Shown in pieces: positions 57,691-64,000 of a stretch of 64,000 nucleotides of DNA; the stretch's first letter is position 1, and the number at the start of each line of letters is the position of its first letter. Under the pieces are notes generated by a model. It was not told the DNA's origin and made no database searches. It worked only from the letters and a program-made list of their open reading frames with translations. Origin of the DNA: Thermopolyspora sp040678635 (GTDB taxonomy: Bacteria > Actinomycetota > Actinomycetes > Streptosporangiales > Streptosporangiaceae); assembly GCF_040678635.1 (NCBI RefSeq), contig NZ_JBFATZ010000011.1, forward strand, positions 206,703 through 270,702, read 5' to 3'. A program made the position numbers and the translations under genes.

Positions 57691-58188
57691 GTGCGGTTGC
57701 TGCCCGCCGTCGAGGCGTACGCGGAGACGATCGCCGCCTGGCCCGCCTCGGGGCACGAGGTGACGATGTGGTGCGGCCGCCGGGAGTATCCCCTGCCGCC
57801 GCGGGTCGTGGCCGAGTGGCTGCGGGAGCAGGACGTCCGGGCGTACGCGCTGCTCGACGGCCGGGACCTGCTCGGCTACGGCGAGCTGTGGTTCGACGCC
57901 GAGGAGGACGAGGTCGAACTGGCGCGGGTCATCGTCGCGCCCGGCTTCCGGGGCAGGGGCGTCGGCAGGGCCCTCGTGCGCAACCTCACCGGCCTGGCCC
58001 TGGACGCGGGCCAGGCGAACATCTTCATGCGCGTCCACCCGGACAACCAGGCCGCCCTGCGCTGCTACCGCCACGCCGGGTTCCATCCCGTCGACGACGA
58101 CCTGGCCGCCGCGTGGAACGCCGCCCAGCCGGTCGCCTACGTCTGGCTGCGTCACGCCGCCCCCGCCGATCACCCGTCGCCCGGCTGA
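57691..58188 (+). CDS. GNAT family N-acetyltransferase
   Basis: 165 residues from GTG 57691 (AAAGGTG six bases upstream); an earlier in-frame extension is Pro/Arg-rich and not GNAT-like. The acetyl-CoA motif is VIVAPGFRGRGVGRALVRNL, followed by IFMRVHPDNQAALRCYRHAG, the usual N-x-x-A-x-x-x-Y-x-x-x-G ending. The substrate is unknown. Its 3' end overlaps the convergent methyltransferase gene by 19 bases. Confidence 0.88.
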   Translation: MRLLPAVEAYAETIAAWPASGHEVTMWCGRREYPLPPRVVAEWLREQDVRAYALLDGRDLLGYGELWFDAEEDEVELARVIVAPGFRGRGVGRALVRNLTGLALDAGQANIFMRVHPDNQAALRCYRHAGFHPVDDDLAAAWNAAQPVAYVWLRHAAPADHPSPG

Positions 58189-58916
58189 CCGCCGGGCCGA
58201 GGTTCGGGGAGGGTGGCCAGGAAGCCCGCCCGGCCCGGCGCCAGGTCGTGATCCCCGTACGAGGCGAGCTCGCGCACCGTGAAGCCCGCACGGCGCAGGG
58301 CGTCGGTGATCTCGTCGCGGGTGTAGAGGCGCTGCAGGTGGGTCTCGTCGGAGCGCCGCCACAGCTCGCCGAGCCGCCGGAAGGTGGTGATGCGGCGGGT
58401 CAGCGTGCCGGAGGACTCGGCGGCGTGCACGACCGCCATCCAGTCGTCGCCTTCGGTGCAGGCCACGCGGGGGCGCGGCTCGGTGCCGACGAGGCACACG
58501 TCGAACAGCAGCAGACCGCCGGGGCGCAGCGCTCGGCGCACCCGGGCGAACAGGTCGGGCAGCAGGGTGGAATCGGTGCCGACCCGCGGGTCGAAGGCGT
58601 AGTTCAGGCACTCGCCGATGGAGACGACGGCGTCGCACTCCGGCAGCGGCACGTCGGCGAACGAGGCCACCTGGAGGACGGCCCGCGGCGCCCGGGACCT
58701 GGCAAGGGCGATCGCCGCGGGGGAGATGTCCACGCCGTGCACGCGATGCCCGGCCTCGCTCAGCCGCTGGGCCAGGATGCCGGTGCCGCAGCCCAGGTCC
58801 ATCACGACCGCGTTCGACGGCAGCAGGGGAAGCAGCGCCGTGGCCGCGGCGCGGGCGAGATCCCCGTACCCGGCGTCGTGCACATGGGCCAGATCCTCGT
58901 TGTAGTAGGTGGTCAC
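58170..58916 (-). CDS. Class I SAM-dependent methyltransferase
   Basis: 248 residues from GTG 58916. Motif I is VVMDLGCGTGILAQRLSEAG, acidic loop HGVDISPAAIALARS, post-motif FARVRRALRPGGLLLFDVCL and the terminal RAGFTVRELASYGDHDLAPG. Small-molecule methyltransferase, ubiE/cyclopropane-like fold. No pathway partner nearby. Confidence 0.9.
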   Translation of the reverse strand: MTTYYNEDLAHVHDAGYGDLARAAATALLPLLPSNAVVMDLGCGTGILAQRLSEAGHRVHGVDISPAAIALARSRAPRAVLQVASFADVPLPECDAVVSIGECLNYAFDPRVGTDSTLLPDLFARVRRALRPGGLLLFDVCLVGTEPRPRVACTEGDDWMAVVHAAESSGTLTRRITTFRRLGELWRRSDETHLQRLYTRDEITDALRRAGFTVRELASYGDHDLAPGRAGFLATLPEPRPGGQPGDG

Positions 58917-59036
58917 GATCGGTTCCCCAGGACGGTACGCCGGTGTGACCGGCAGGGCGGATGTGCGTGCCCGACGCTACTCTTTGATCTGCGCGTCAGC
59001 GATAAACGGTGGTGAACCACCACGGAAAGGACATCC

Positions 59037-59237
59037 ATGTCGTCGCAGTCGGTGCCCGAGCTTAGGAAGTTGTTCGACGAGATCGACCAGAGTGGCGACG
59101 GATACATCTCGCAGGCCGAGTTCGTCCGGCGCTTCCCCCACGTGACCGCCGAAGCGCTCGCCGCCCTCGGCGACGCGGCCGATGTGGACGGAGACGGGAG
59201 GATCTCGTTCGAGGAGTTCGTCCGCCTGCTGGCGTAG
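59037..59237 (+). CDS. EF-hand calcium-binding protein
   Basis: 66 residues. Two canonical 12-residue EF loops: DQSGDGYISQAE and DVDGDGRISFEE, each with Asp/Ser/Asp ligands, Gly6 and the closing Glu. Calmodulin-like small cytosolic protein, similar to calcium-binding CabB/CalD-type proteins of Streptomyces, thought to buffer or sense calcium during development. ATG with GAAAGGA upstream. Confidence 0.93.
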   Translation: MSSQSVPELRKLFDEIDQSGDGYISQAEFVRRFPHVTAEALAALGDAADVDGDGRISFEEFVRLLA

Positions 59238-59257
59238 GCCGGGCGAGGCTCCCGGTA

Positions 59258-59293
59258 GGTCCTGGTCCGGTGGGTCCTGGTCCGGTGGGTCCT
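59258..59293 (+). repeat. 15-base tandem repeat
   Basis: GGTCCTGGTCCGGTG repeated about 2.4 times in the gap between the EF-hand gene and the convergent zinc-ribbon gene. Confidence 0.75.
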
Positions 59294-59804
59294 AGTGAGG
59301 CCGCGCCTTCGTGAGCACGGTCTCGTAGATCTCGTACACGGTGACCAGGAGGGCCGCCACCGCGATCGCGGTCAGGTACACCGCCCGCGAGATCGCCAGA
59401 CGCCGGCGCGGACGCCACGCCGCGTCCGGGGCAGGAACGCCATGCGCCTCGGCGGCCGGTGACGCGGACCCGGCGCGAGCGGACTCCGGGGGCGAGACGC
59501 CGAGATCGACCTTGTCCCGGTAGGTGATGTCGGGGTGGCGGTCGAGGTAGCCCTTGGGGAACGCCGTGATGCTCGTGGCCCGGCATTTGGGGCAGCGGGT
59601 GCCGCTCGGCGGAGGCTGGACCGGAAGGCCGTCCGACAGCCAGACCTCGATGACGTTGCCGCGATTGTCGGTCACCTGCCGGAGGACGTACTCCTCCGCC
59701 CAGATGTGCTGACAGCGAAGACACTCGAACGGCCACACCTCGCGAGCCCCGGAACCGTGCACAAACTCCACCTCCGTGTTCGCATAGTGACGTATCGTCA
59801 TCAA
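59292..59804 (-). CDS. Zinc-ribbon membrane protein
   Basis: 170 residues. Two CxxC pairs, CLRC (~28-31) and CPKC (~71-74), make a zinc ribbon with WPFECLRCQHIWAEEYVLRQ. After a charged linker there is one C-terminal membrane helix (AVYLTAIAVAALLVTVYEIY). Probably a tail-anchored protein with a cytosolic metal-binding head; function unknown. Confidence 0.8.
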   Translation of the reverse strand: MMTIRHYANTEVEFVHGSGAREVWPFECLRCQHIWAEEYVLRQVTDNRGNVIEVWLSDGLPVQPPPSGTRCPKCRATSITAFPKGYLDRHPDITYRDKVDLGVSPPESARAGSASPAAEAHGVPAPDAAWRPRRRLAISRAVYLTAIAVAALLVTVYEIYETVLTKARPH

Positions 59805-59990
59805 GGGGAGTGTACGGCGAGGTGCTCAGACGGTCAGGTGGGCGGTGATTGGCGGCGAGGCCACAGAATTATTGCGTTCGGTAACGTGTCGTGCGCTTGG
59901 CGGGCATGGGTCGGGCATCGGGATGCGAACGACGTGTTCCTCGGCGATCCCGATGGCTGTGCCGTGGTTCCGGTGCCGGCCGTCCGTCGG

Positions 59991-61310
59991 TCACGACGAG
60001 GAAGCGTGCGGCGGGTCCGAGGCGCCGGGTCGCGCGCAGCGCGTCCCGTGCACGGCCTCGACATCGTCCGGAACGCGTCGTTCCTCCGCCCCTGAGCCTT
60101 TCGGCGCTGATCCGTCCGCCGCCGGGCCACTCGCCCTCGGCTCCGCCGCCCGGGATTCCGCCCGGGTTCCGGACGTCCGGGGCGCCTTGCTCACGTCGGC
60201 GTACCGGGCGATGGTCGCGGCGGCGCGGCGGACCGCGTTCACCGGCACGGTCGGCACCAGCCGTTCGAGGAACGAGTACCGCCGGGCGAGCAGGTTGTCG
60301 TAGGCGCGCCCGCGCCCGGCGGCGGCCCGCACCTCGTGCCACCAGTCGGCGATGTCCCCCCAGCCGGGCGCGGCGAGCGACCCGCCGAACTCCTGCACCG
60401 CGAGCGCCGCGCACAGCTCGGCGAACGCCAACCGGTCGGCGAGCGGCCACCCGCACAGCGTGCCCAGCACGATCCCCGCGCCGAAGACGTCGCCCGCGCC
60501 GGTCGGGTCGAGCGCGGTCACCCGGGGTGCCGGGACGTACGCCTCCTCGCCGGTGCTGGAGTCGATCGCCATCGCCCCGTTGGCCCCGTCGGTGACGACG
60601 GCGAGCGGAACCCGGTCGGCCAGCAGGTACAGCGCCTCGCGCGGGCTGTCGGTGCCGGTGTAGGCCATCGCCTCGACCGCGTTCGGCATGAACGCGTGGC
60701 AGTAGGACAACTGGTCGAGCAGGGCGGGCGACCAGGTGCCGGAGGGGTCCCAGCCCACGTCCGCGAAGATCATCGAGCCTTGGCGGCGGGCCAGCTCGGC
60801 CCAGCCGCACGAGTCCGGTGACCCGCCCCCGCCGAGCGGCTCGTCCGGGGACAGGCCCACGATCACCACCCGCGAGCGGGGCGGCGTGCCTATCATGTCC
60901 GAGGCCGGCATCGGGGCCGGATGGCCGTGCGTGACCATGCTGCGGTCGCGATCCACGGCCATGGACACCGTCACCGGCGAATGCCAGTGCTCGAACCGTC
61001 GCGACCGGGACAGATCCACGTGCTCCTGCTCCTCCAGCGTCCGCCAGCAGAAGTCGCCGTAGTCGTCGTCGCCGAACGCGGCGGCCAGCGAGGTGCGCAG
61101 CCCCAGCCTGCTGGTCGCGATGGCGAGGTTGGCGATGCCCCCGGGGCACGAGCCCATGCCCTCGGCCCACACCTCGGTGCCCGCCGCAGGCATCGCGCGC
61201 AGGCCGGTGAAGACGATGTCGAGGAAGACGGTGCCCGAGAGGAAGACGTCGAACTGCGGCGCGTCCGCTGTTCGCAGGTCGGCGAGTGGGTCGTACGCCT
61301 GTGCATCCAC
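59991..61310 (-). CDS. PfkB family carbohydrate kinase
   Basis: 439 residues from GTG 61310 (GAGGAGG seven bases upstream). FDVFLSGTVFLDIVFTGL, GGIANLAIATSRLGLRTSLA and the catalytic ALDPTGAGDVFGAGIVLGTL are clear. About 80 C-terminal residues after DVSKAP are Ala/Pro/Arg-rich and probably disordered. Divergent from a DeoR regulator and GH4 glycosidase, so it may phosphorylate the sugar or disaccharide that GH4 handles, in place of a PTS. Confidence 0.88.
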   Translation of the reverse strand: MDAQAYDPLADLRTADAPQFDVFLSGTVFLDIVFTGLRAMPAAGTEVWAEGMGSCPGGIANLAIATSRLGLRTSLAAAFGDDDYGDFCWRTLEEQEHVDLSRSRRFEHWHSPVTVSMAVDRDRSMVTHGHPAPMPASDMIGTPPRSRVVIVGLSPDEPLGGGGSPDSCGWAELARRQGSMIFADVGWDPSGTWSPALLDQLSYCHAFMPNAVEAMAYTGTDSPREALYLLADRVPLAVVTDGANGAMAIDSSTGEEAYVPAPRVTALDPTGAGDVFGAGIVLGTLCGWPLADRLAFAELCAALAVQEFGGSLAAPGWGDIADWWHEVRAAAGRGRAYDNLLARRYSFLERLVPTVPVNAVRRAAATIARYADVSKAPRTSGTRAESRAAEPRASGPAADGSAPKGSGAEERRVPDDVEAVHGTRCARPGASDPPHASSS

Positions 61311-61378
61311 CGGCTGTCCTCCTCGACGAAGCGAGATGGGCGCAATCTTGCACGGTCTTCCGGGGCATAGCAAATCGA

Positions 61379-61418
61379 TCGCGCACGTGTTTGCTCCATC
61401 CTGCTCACTTGTGCGCGA
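61379..61418. promoter_or_regulatory. Inverted-repeat DeoR operator candidate
   Basis: TCGCGCAC (61379-61386) and GTGCGCGA (61411-61418) are 32 bases apart centre to centre, three helical turns, in the divergent gap between pfkB and deoR genes. TAGGAT at 61429-61434 looks like the -10 of the deoR gene, whose GTG at 61441 would then be leaderless. Confidence 0.6.
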
Positions 61419-61440
61419 AATTGACTGATAGGATGCGCCC

Positions 61441-62199
61441 GTGCTCCAGCACCTCCGACACGCCGAGATCATGCGCCGCGTCCGGCTCGCGGGCGCGACC
61501 AGCGTCAGCGACCTGGCACGCCAGCTCGGCGTGAGCCCGTCCACGATCCGCCGGGACCTGGAGGTGCTCGACCGCGATGGAACGCTCCGGCGGGTGCGCG
61601 GCGGCGCGCTGGCCGGCGTGGACGCCGACGGCGACCTGCCGTTCGCCGAGGTGGCGGCCGTCGATGAGCAGGAGAAGGACGCCGTCGCCCGGCGCGCCGC
61701 CGAGCTGGTGCGCGACGGCGAGGTGATCCTGCTCGACATCGGCACCACGACCATGCGCCTCGCCCGGCACCTGCGCGGGCGCCGCATCACGGTCGTCACC
61801 ACCAGCCTCGCCGTACTCGACGTGCTGCGCAACGACCCCGACGTGGAGCTGCTGCTGCTCGGCGGCATGGTCCGCCGCGCCTACCACTCGCTGGTCGGGG
61901 TGCTGACCGAGGAGGCGCTCGGCCAGGTCTGCGCCGACCGCGTCTTCCTCGGCGCCAGCGGCGTGCGCCCCGACGGGCAGCTCGTCGACACCACGCTCGC
62001 CGAGGTCCCGCTGAAACGCGCCATGATCGCCGCGGCCGGTCAGGTGGTGCTGCTCGTCGACCGGCACAAGTTCCCCGGCACCGGCGCGCTGCGCGTCTGC
62101 GGGCCCGAGGCCGTCGACGTCGTCATCACCAACGAGGGCGCCGACGAGGCCATCCTCGCCAACCTCCGCGCCGCGGGCGTGGAGGTCGTCCTCGTTTGA
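61441..62199 (+). CDS. DeoR/GlpR family regulator
   Basis: 252 residues from GTG 61441. HTH with TSVSDLARQLGVSPSTIRRD and LRRVRGGAL, then the DeoRC domain: VILLDIGTTTMRLARHLRG and VFLGASGVRPDGQLVDTTL. Senses a phosphorylated sugar. Sits between the kinase and the GH4 gene and probably represses both. Confidence 0.92.
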   Translation: MLQHLRHAEIMRRVRLAGATSVSDLARQLGVSPSTIRRDLEVLDRDGTLRRVRGGALAGVDADGDLPFAEVAAVDEQEKDAVARRAAELVRDGEVILLDIGTTTMRLARHLRGRRITVVTTSLAVLDVLRNDPDVELLLLGGMVRRAYHSLVGVLTEEALGQVCADRVFLGASGVRPDGQLVDTTLAEVPLKRAMIAAAGQVVLLVDRHKFPGTGALRVCGPEAVDVVITNEGADEAILANLRAAGVEVVLV

Positions 62200-62293
62200 G
62201 GTCTCCGGTCCGTTTGCGGCAGTCCGGAAGCGTCGTCGGCCCGCGGCGGGAAGAACCTGACAATCGCCGCGAGTCGAAGTCGAAGGAGCCGCG

Positions 62294-63643
62294 ATGAAAC
62301 TGGCCGTTGTCGGGGGCGGGGGCTTCCGGGTTCCCCTCGTGTACGGCGCGCTGCTGCGCGACACCGGCACCCCGCGGGTGGAGGAGGTGGCCCTGTACGA
62401 CGTGTCGCCCGCGCGGCTGGAGGTCATCGGGCACGTGCTCGGGCAGCTCGCCGCCGGATACCCGCGACCGCCGCGCGTGCGCGTCGCCGCCGACCTCGAC
62501 GAGGCGCTGCGCGACGCCGACTTCGTCTTCTCGGCGATGCGGGTCGGCGGTACGGCGGGCCGTGTCGCCGACGAGCGGGTCGCGCTCGACCTCGGCCTGC
62601 TGGGGCAGGAGACGACCGGCCCCGGCGGCATCTGTTTCGCCCTGCGCACGATCCCGGCCGCGATGCGCGTGGCCGAGCGGGTCGCGGCGCTCGCCCCCCG
62701 CGCCTGGGTGATCAACTTCACCAACCCCGCCGGCATGATCACCGAGGCGATGCGCGAGGTGCTCGGCGACCGCGTGGTGGGCATCTGCGACTCGCCGATC
62801 GGCCTGGTCAGGCGGGCCGCCACCGCGCTCGGCCTCGACCCCGCGCGGGTCTCGCCGGGCTACGCGGGCCTCAACCACCTGGGCTGGCTGACCGAGCTCG
62901 GCCACCAGGGTGAGGACGTGCTGCCCCGGCTGCTCGCCGACGACGACGCGCTGCGCCGCGTCGAGGAGGCCCGGCTCTTCGGTCCCGAATGGGTGCGCAC
63001 CCTGGGCGCGCTGCCCAACGAGTACCTGTTCTACTACTACTTCACTCGCGAGTCGATCGCCGCGATCACCGGCGGGCGCACCCGCGGCGAGATCCTCCTC
63101 GACCAGCAGGAGCGCTTCTACGCCGCCGTCCGCGAGCGCCCCGGGGACGCCCTGGCCGAGTGGCAGCGCACCCGTCGGGAACGCGACGCCACCTACATGG
63201 CCGAGACCCGCGGCATCGCCGACGCCGGCGAACGCGACGCCGCCGACCTGGAGGCGGGCGGCTACGAGGGCATCGCCCTCGCGCTCATGGCCGCCATCGC
63301 CCGCGGCGAGCCCGCCACGATGATCCTCAACGTGCGCAACGGCACCGCCCTGCCCGGCCTCCCCGCCGAGGCCGTCGTCGAGGTGCCCTGCGCCGTCGAC
63401 GGCTCCGGCGTCCACCCGCTCGCCACCCGGCCCCTGCCCGGCCGCTTCCTCGGCCTCCTCCAACAGGTGAAGGCGGTCGAGCAGACCACCATCGAGGCGG
63501 CCCTCACCGGCTCACACCGCCTCGCCGTACAGGCCCTCGCCCTGCACCCCCTGGTCGACTCGGTCGGCACCGCCCGCGCCCTGCTCGACGCCTACCGCGC
63601 TCGCATCCCGGAACTCGCCGCCGTCCTGCCGGGTCCCCGCTGA
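62294..63643 (+). CDS. GH4 family 6-phospho-beta-glucosidase-type enzyme
   Basis: 449 residues from ATG 62294 (GAAGGAG upstream). GH4 hallmarks: N-terminal NAD motif VVGGGGFRVPL, LGLLGQETTGPGGICFALRT, metal-binding Cys in GICDSPIG and His in LNHLGWLTELG, and INFTNPAGMITEAM. The family uses NAD and manganese in a redox-assisted elimination, and this subgroup normally cleaves 6-phospho-disaccharides made by a PTS. No PTS gene is present; the neighbouring PfkB kinase may supply the phosphate. Confidence 0.92.
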   Translation: MKLAVVGGGGFRVPLVYGALLRDTGTPRVEEVALYDVSPARLEVIGHVLGQLAAGYPRPPRVRVAADLDEALRDADFVFSAMRVGGTAGRVADERVALDLGLLGQETTGPGGICFALRTIPAAMRVAERVAALAPRAWVINFTNPAGMITEAMREVLGDRVVGICDSPIGLVRRAATALGLDPARVSPGYAGLNHLGWLTELGHQGEDVLPRLLADDDALRRVEEARLFGPEWVRTLGALPNEYLFYYYFTRESIAAITGGRTRGEILLDQQERFYAAVRERPGDALAEWQRTRRERDATYMAETRGIADAGERDAADLEAGGYEGIALALMAAIARGEPATMILNVRNGTALPGLPAEAVVEVPCAVDGSGVHPLATRPLPGRFLGLLQQVKAVEQTTIEAALTGSHRLAVQALALHPLVDSVGTARALLDAYRARIPELAAVLPGPR

Positions 63644-63723
63644 CGATGTCGGGCGAGCCGCGGCGGCCCGTTCGGTTCCAGGAAGGCACGCTTGACCTGC
63701 GCCGGAACCCGGATGACGGGTAG

Positions 63724-63873
63724 CCCGAGGCTGGCATCTGTCTCGTCCGACCGCCCGGCGGGGAGAACCGCATGCGCGAACCTCATTACGGCACGCATGA
63801 GAAACTGGCCGAGCAGGTTGTCGACCAGTTGACGCCGTATTTGGATCGCCCCTTCGGGTCATTCGGCCACTGA
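63724..63873 (+). pseudogene. Remnant of a type II thioesterase
   Basis: The frame opens after TAG (63721-63723) and reads ICLVRPPGGENRMREPHYGT, then HEKLAEQVVDQLTPYLDRPF and GSFGH before TGA 63871-63873. This matches the region of thioesterase II leading to the nucleophile motif (PGRxNRxxEP, then a helix and a DRPFALFGHSxGA-like segment), but stops at the His, just before the catalytic Ser. The N-terminal and C-terminal parts are missing. Such enzymes belong to NRPS/PKS clusters. Confidence 0.6.
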
Positions 63874-63973
63874 AGGCGGAAGGAGGGCGGGTACTCGCCG
63901 GACCGGGGCGCACCGTTGCGGCGGACACACCAGATGGCGCGACCACACGTAATCGAATGGTAGCGTTCTGTGC

Positions 63974-64000
63974 ATGCCTACCCCTCGGCATGACGCCCTC
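63974..64000 (+). CDS. Start of a gene cut by the window edge
   Basis: ATG 63974 opens MPTPRHDAL to the window end. TAGCGT about 12 bases upstream could be a -10, giving a near-leaderless start. Too short to assign. Confidence 0.35.

Overview
The window is very GC-rich, uses GTG and TTG starts freely, and carries actinobacterial signature genes: an XRE/DUF5753 plus DUF397 pair, an IdeR/DmdR-type iron box, a ydaO-like leader before a cell-wall peptidase, a ZAS anti-sigma factor, an HbpS-like protein and a TIGR03118 protein. This points to a filamentous actinomycete, probably a Streptosporangiales-type chromosome (inference). I saw no rRNA, tRNA, insertion sequence, phage gene or CRISPR array.

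Layout. 1-3.1 kb: a partial gene, a Uma2-like remnant, a TetR regulator with two operators, an orphan ATP synthase a subunit with a roadblock-like protein, and an orphan iron-regulated siderophore ABC ATPase. 3.2-10.2 kb: an IclR regulator, an NMT1-type binding protein, then a tight operon of IlvD/Edd dehydratase, FAD oxidoreductase and both aconitase X subunits; this is the best candidate for an undescribed catabolic pathway. 10.6-16.2 kb: an orphan cytochrome b (QcrB), a TPR remnant, the XRE/DUF397 pair, a hypothetical gene and a secreted beta/gamma-crystallin protein. 16.5-24.6 kb: a GNAT, a sugar ABC importer, a secreted SGNH hydrolase, an aldo/keto reductase, a CmpX-like membrane protein and an overlapping hypothetical gene. 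24.7-29 kb: an AceE/transketolase-like ThDP enzyme divergent from an Lrp regulator, and a D,D-carboxypeptidase behind a probable c-di-AMP riboswitch.

29-38 kb is a mosaic of single genes: a methyltransferase preceded by a decayed copy of its own 5' end, an orphan YefM antitoxin divergent from a solo ClpP, a ribokinase with an insertion, PhzF, a 3Fe-4S ferredoxin preceded by what looks like the last codons of a lost P450, an HbpS-like protein, an APH-fold kinase and a TIGR03118 protein. 38-48 kb is an envelope/redox block: a long BpsA-type branched polyamine synthase, a CopD-CtaG fusion, a bis-heme membrane protein, an ECF sigma/anti-sigma pair, DUF4142, a Q/N/G-rich DUF1996 exoprotein and a lipoprotein. 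48-56.7 kb: propionyl-CoA synthetase, then a DeoR-controlled polyol operon (PfkB kinase, ABC importer, zinc dehydrogenase). 56.8-64 kb: hypothetical, GNAT, methyltransferase, EF-hand and zinc-ribbon genes, a DeoR / PfkB / GH4 phospho-glycosidase locus, a type II thioesterase remnant, and the start of one more gene.

The main themes are several independent carbohydrate or organic-acid uptake and catabolism modules, each with its own regulator, orphan paralogues of respiratory subunits, and several gene remnants that record deletions.
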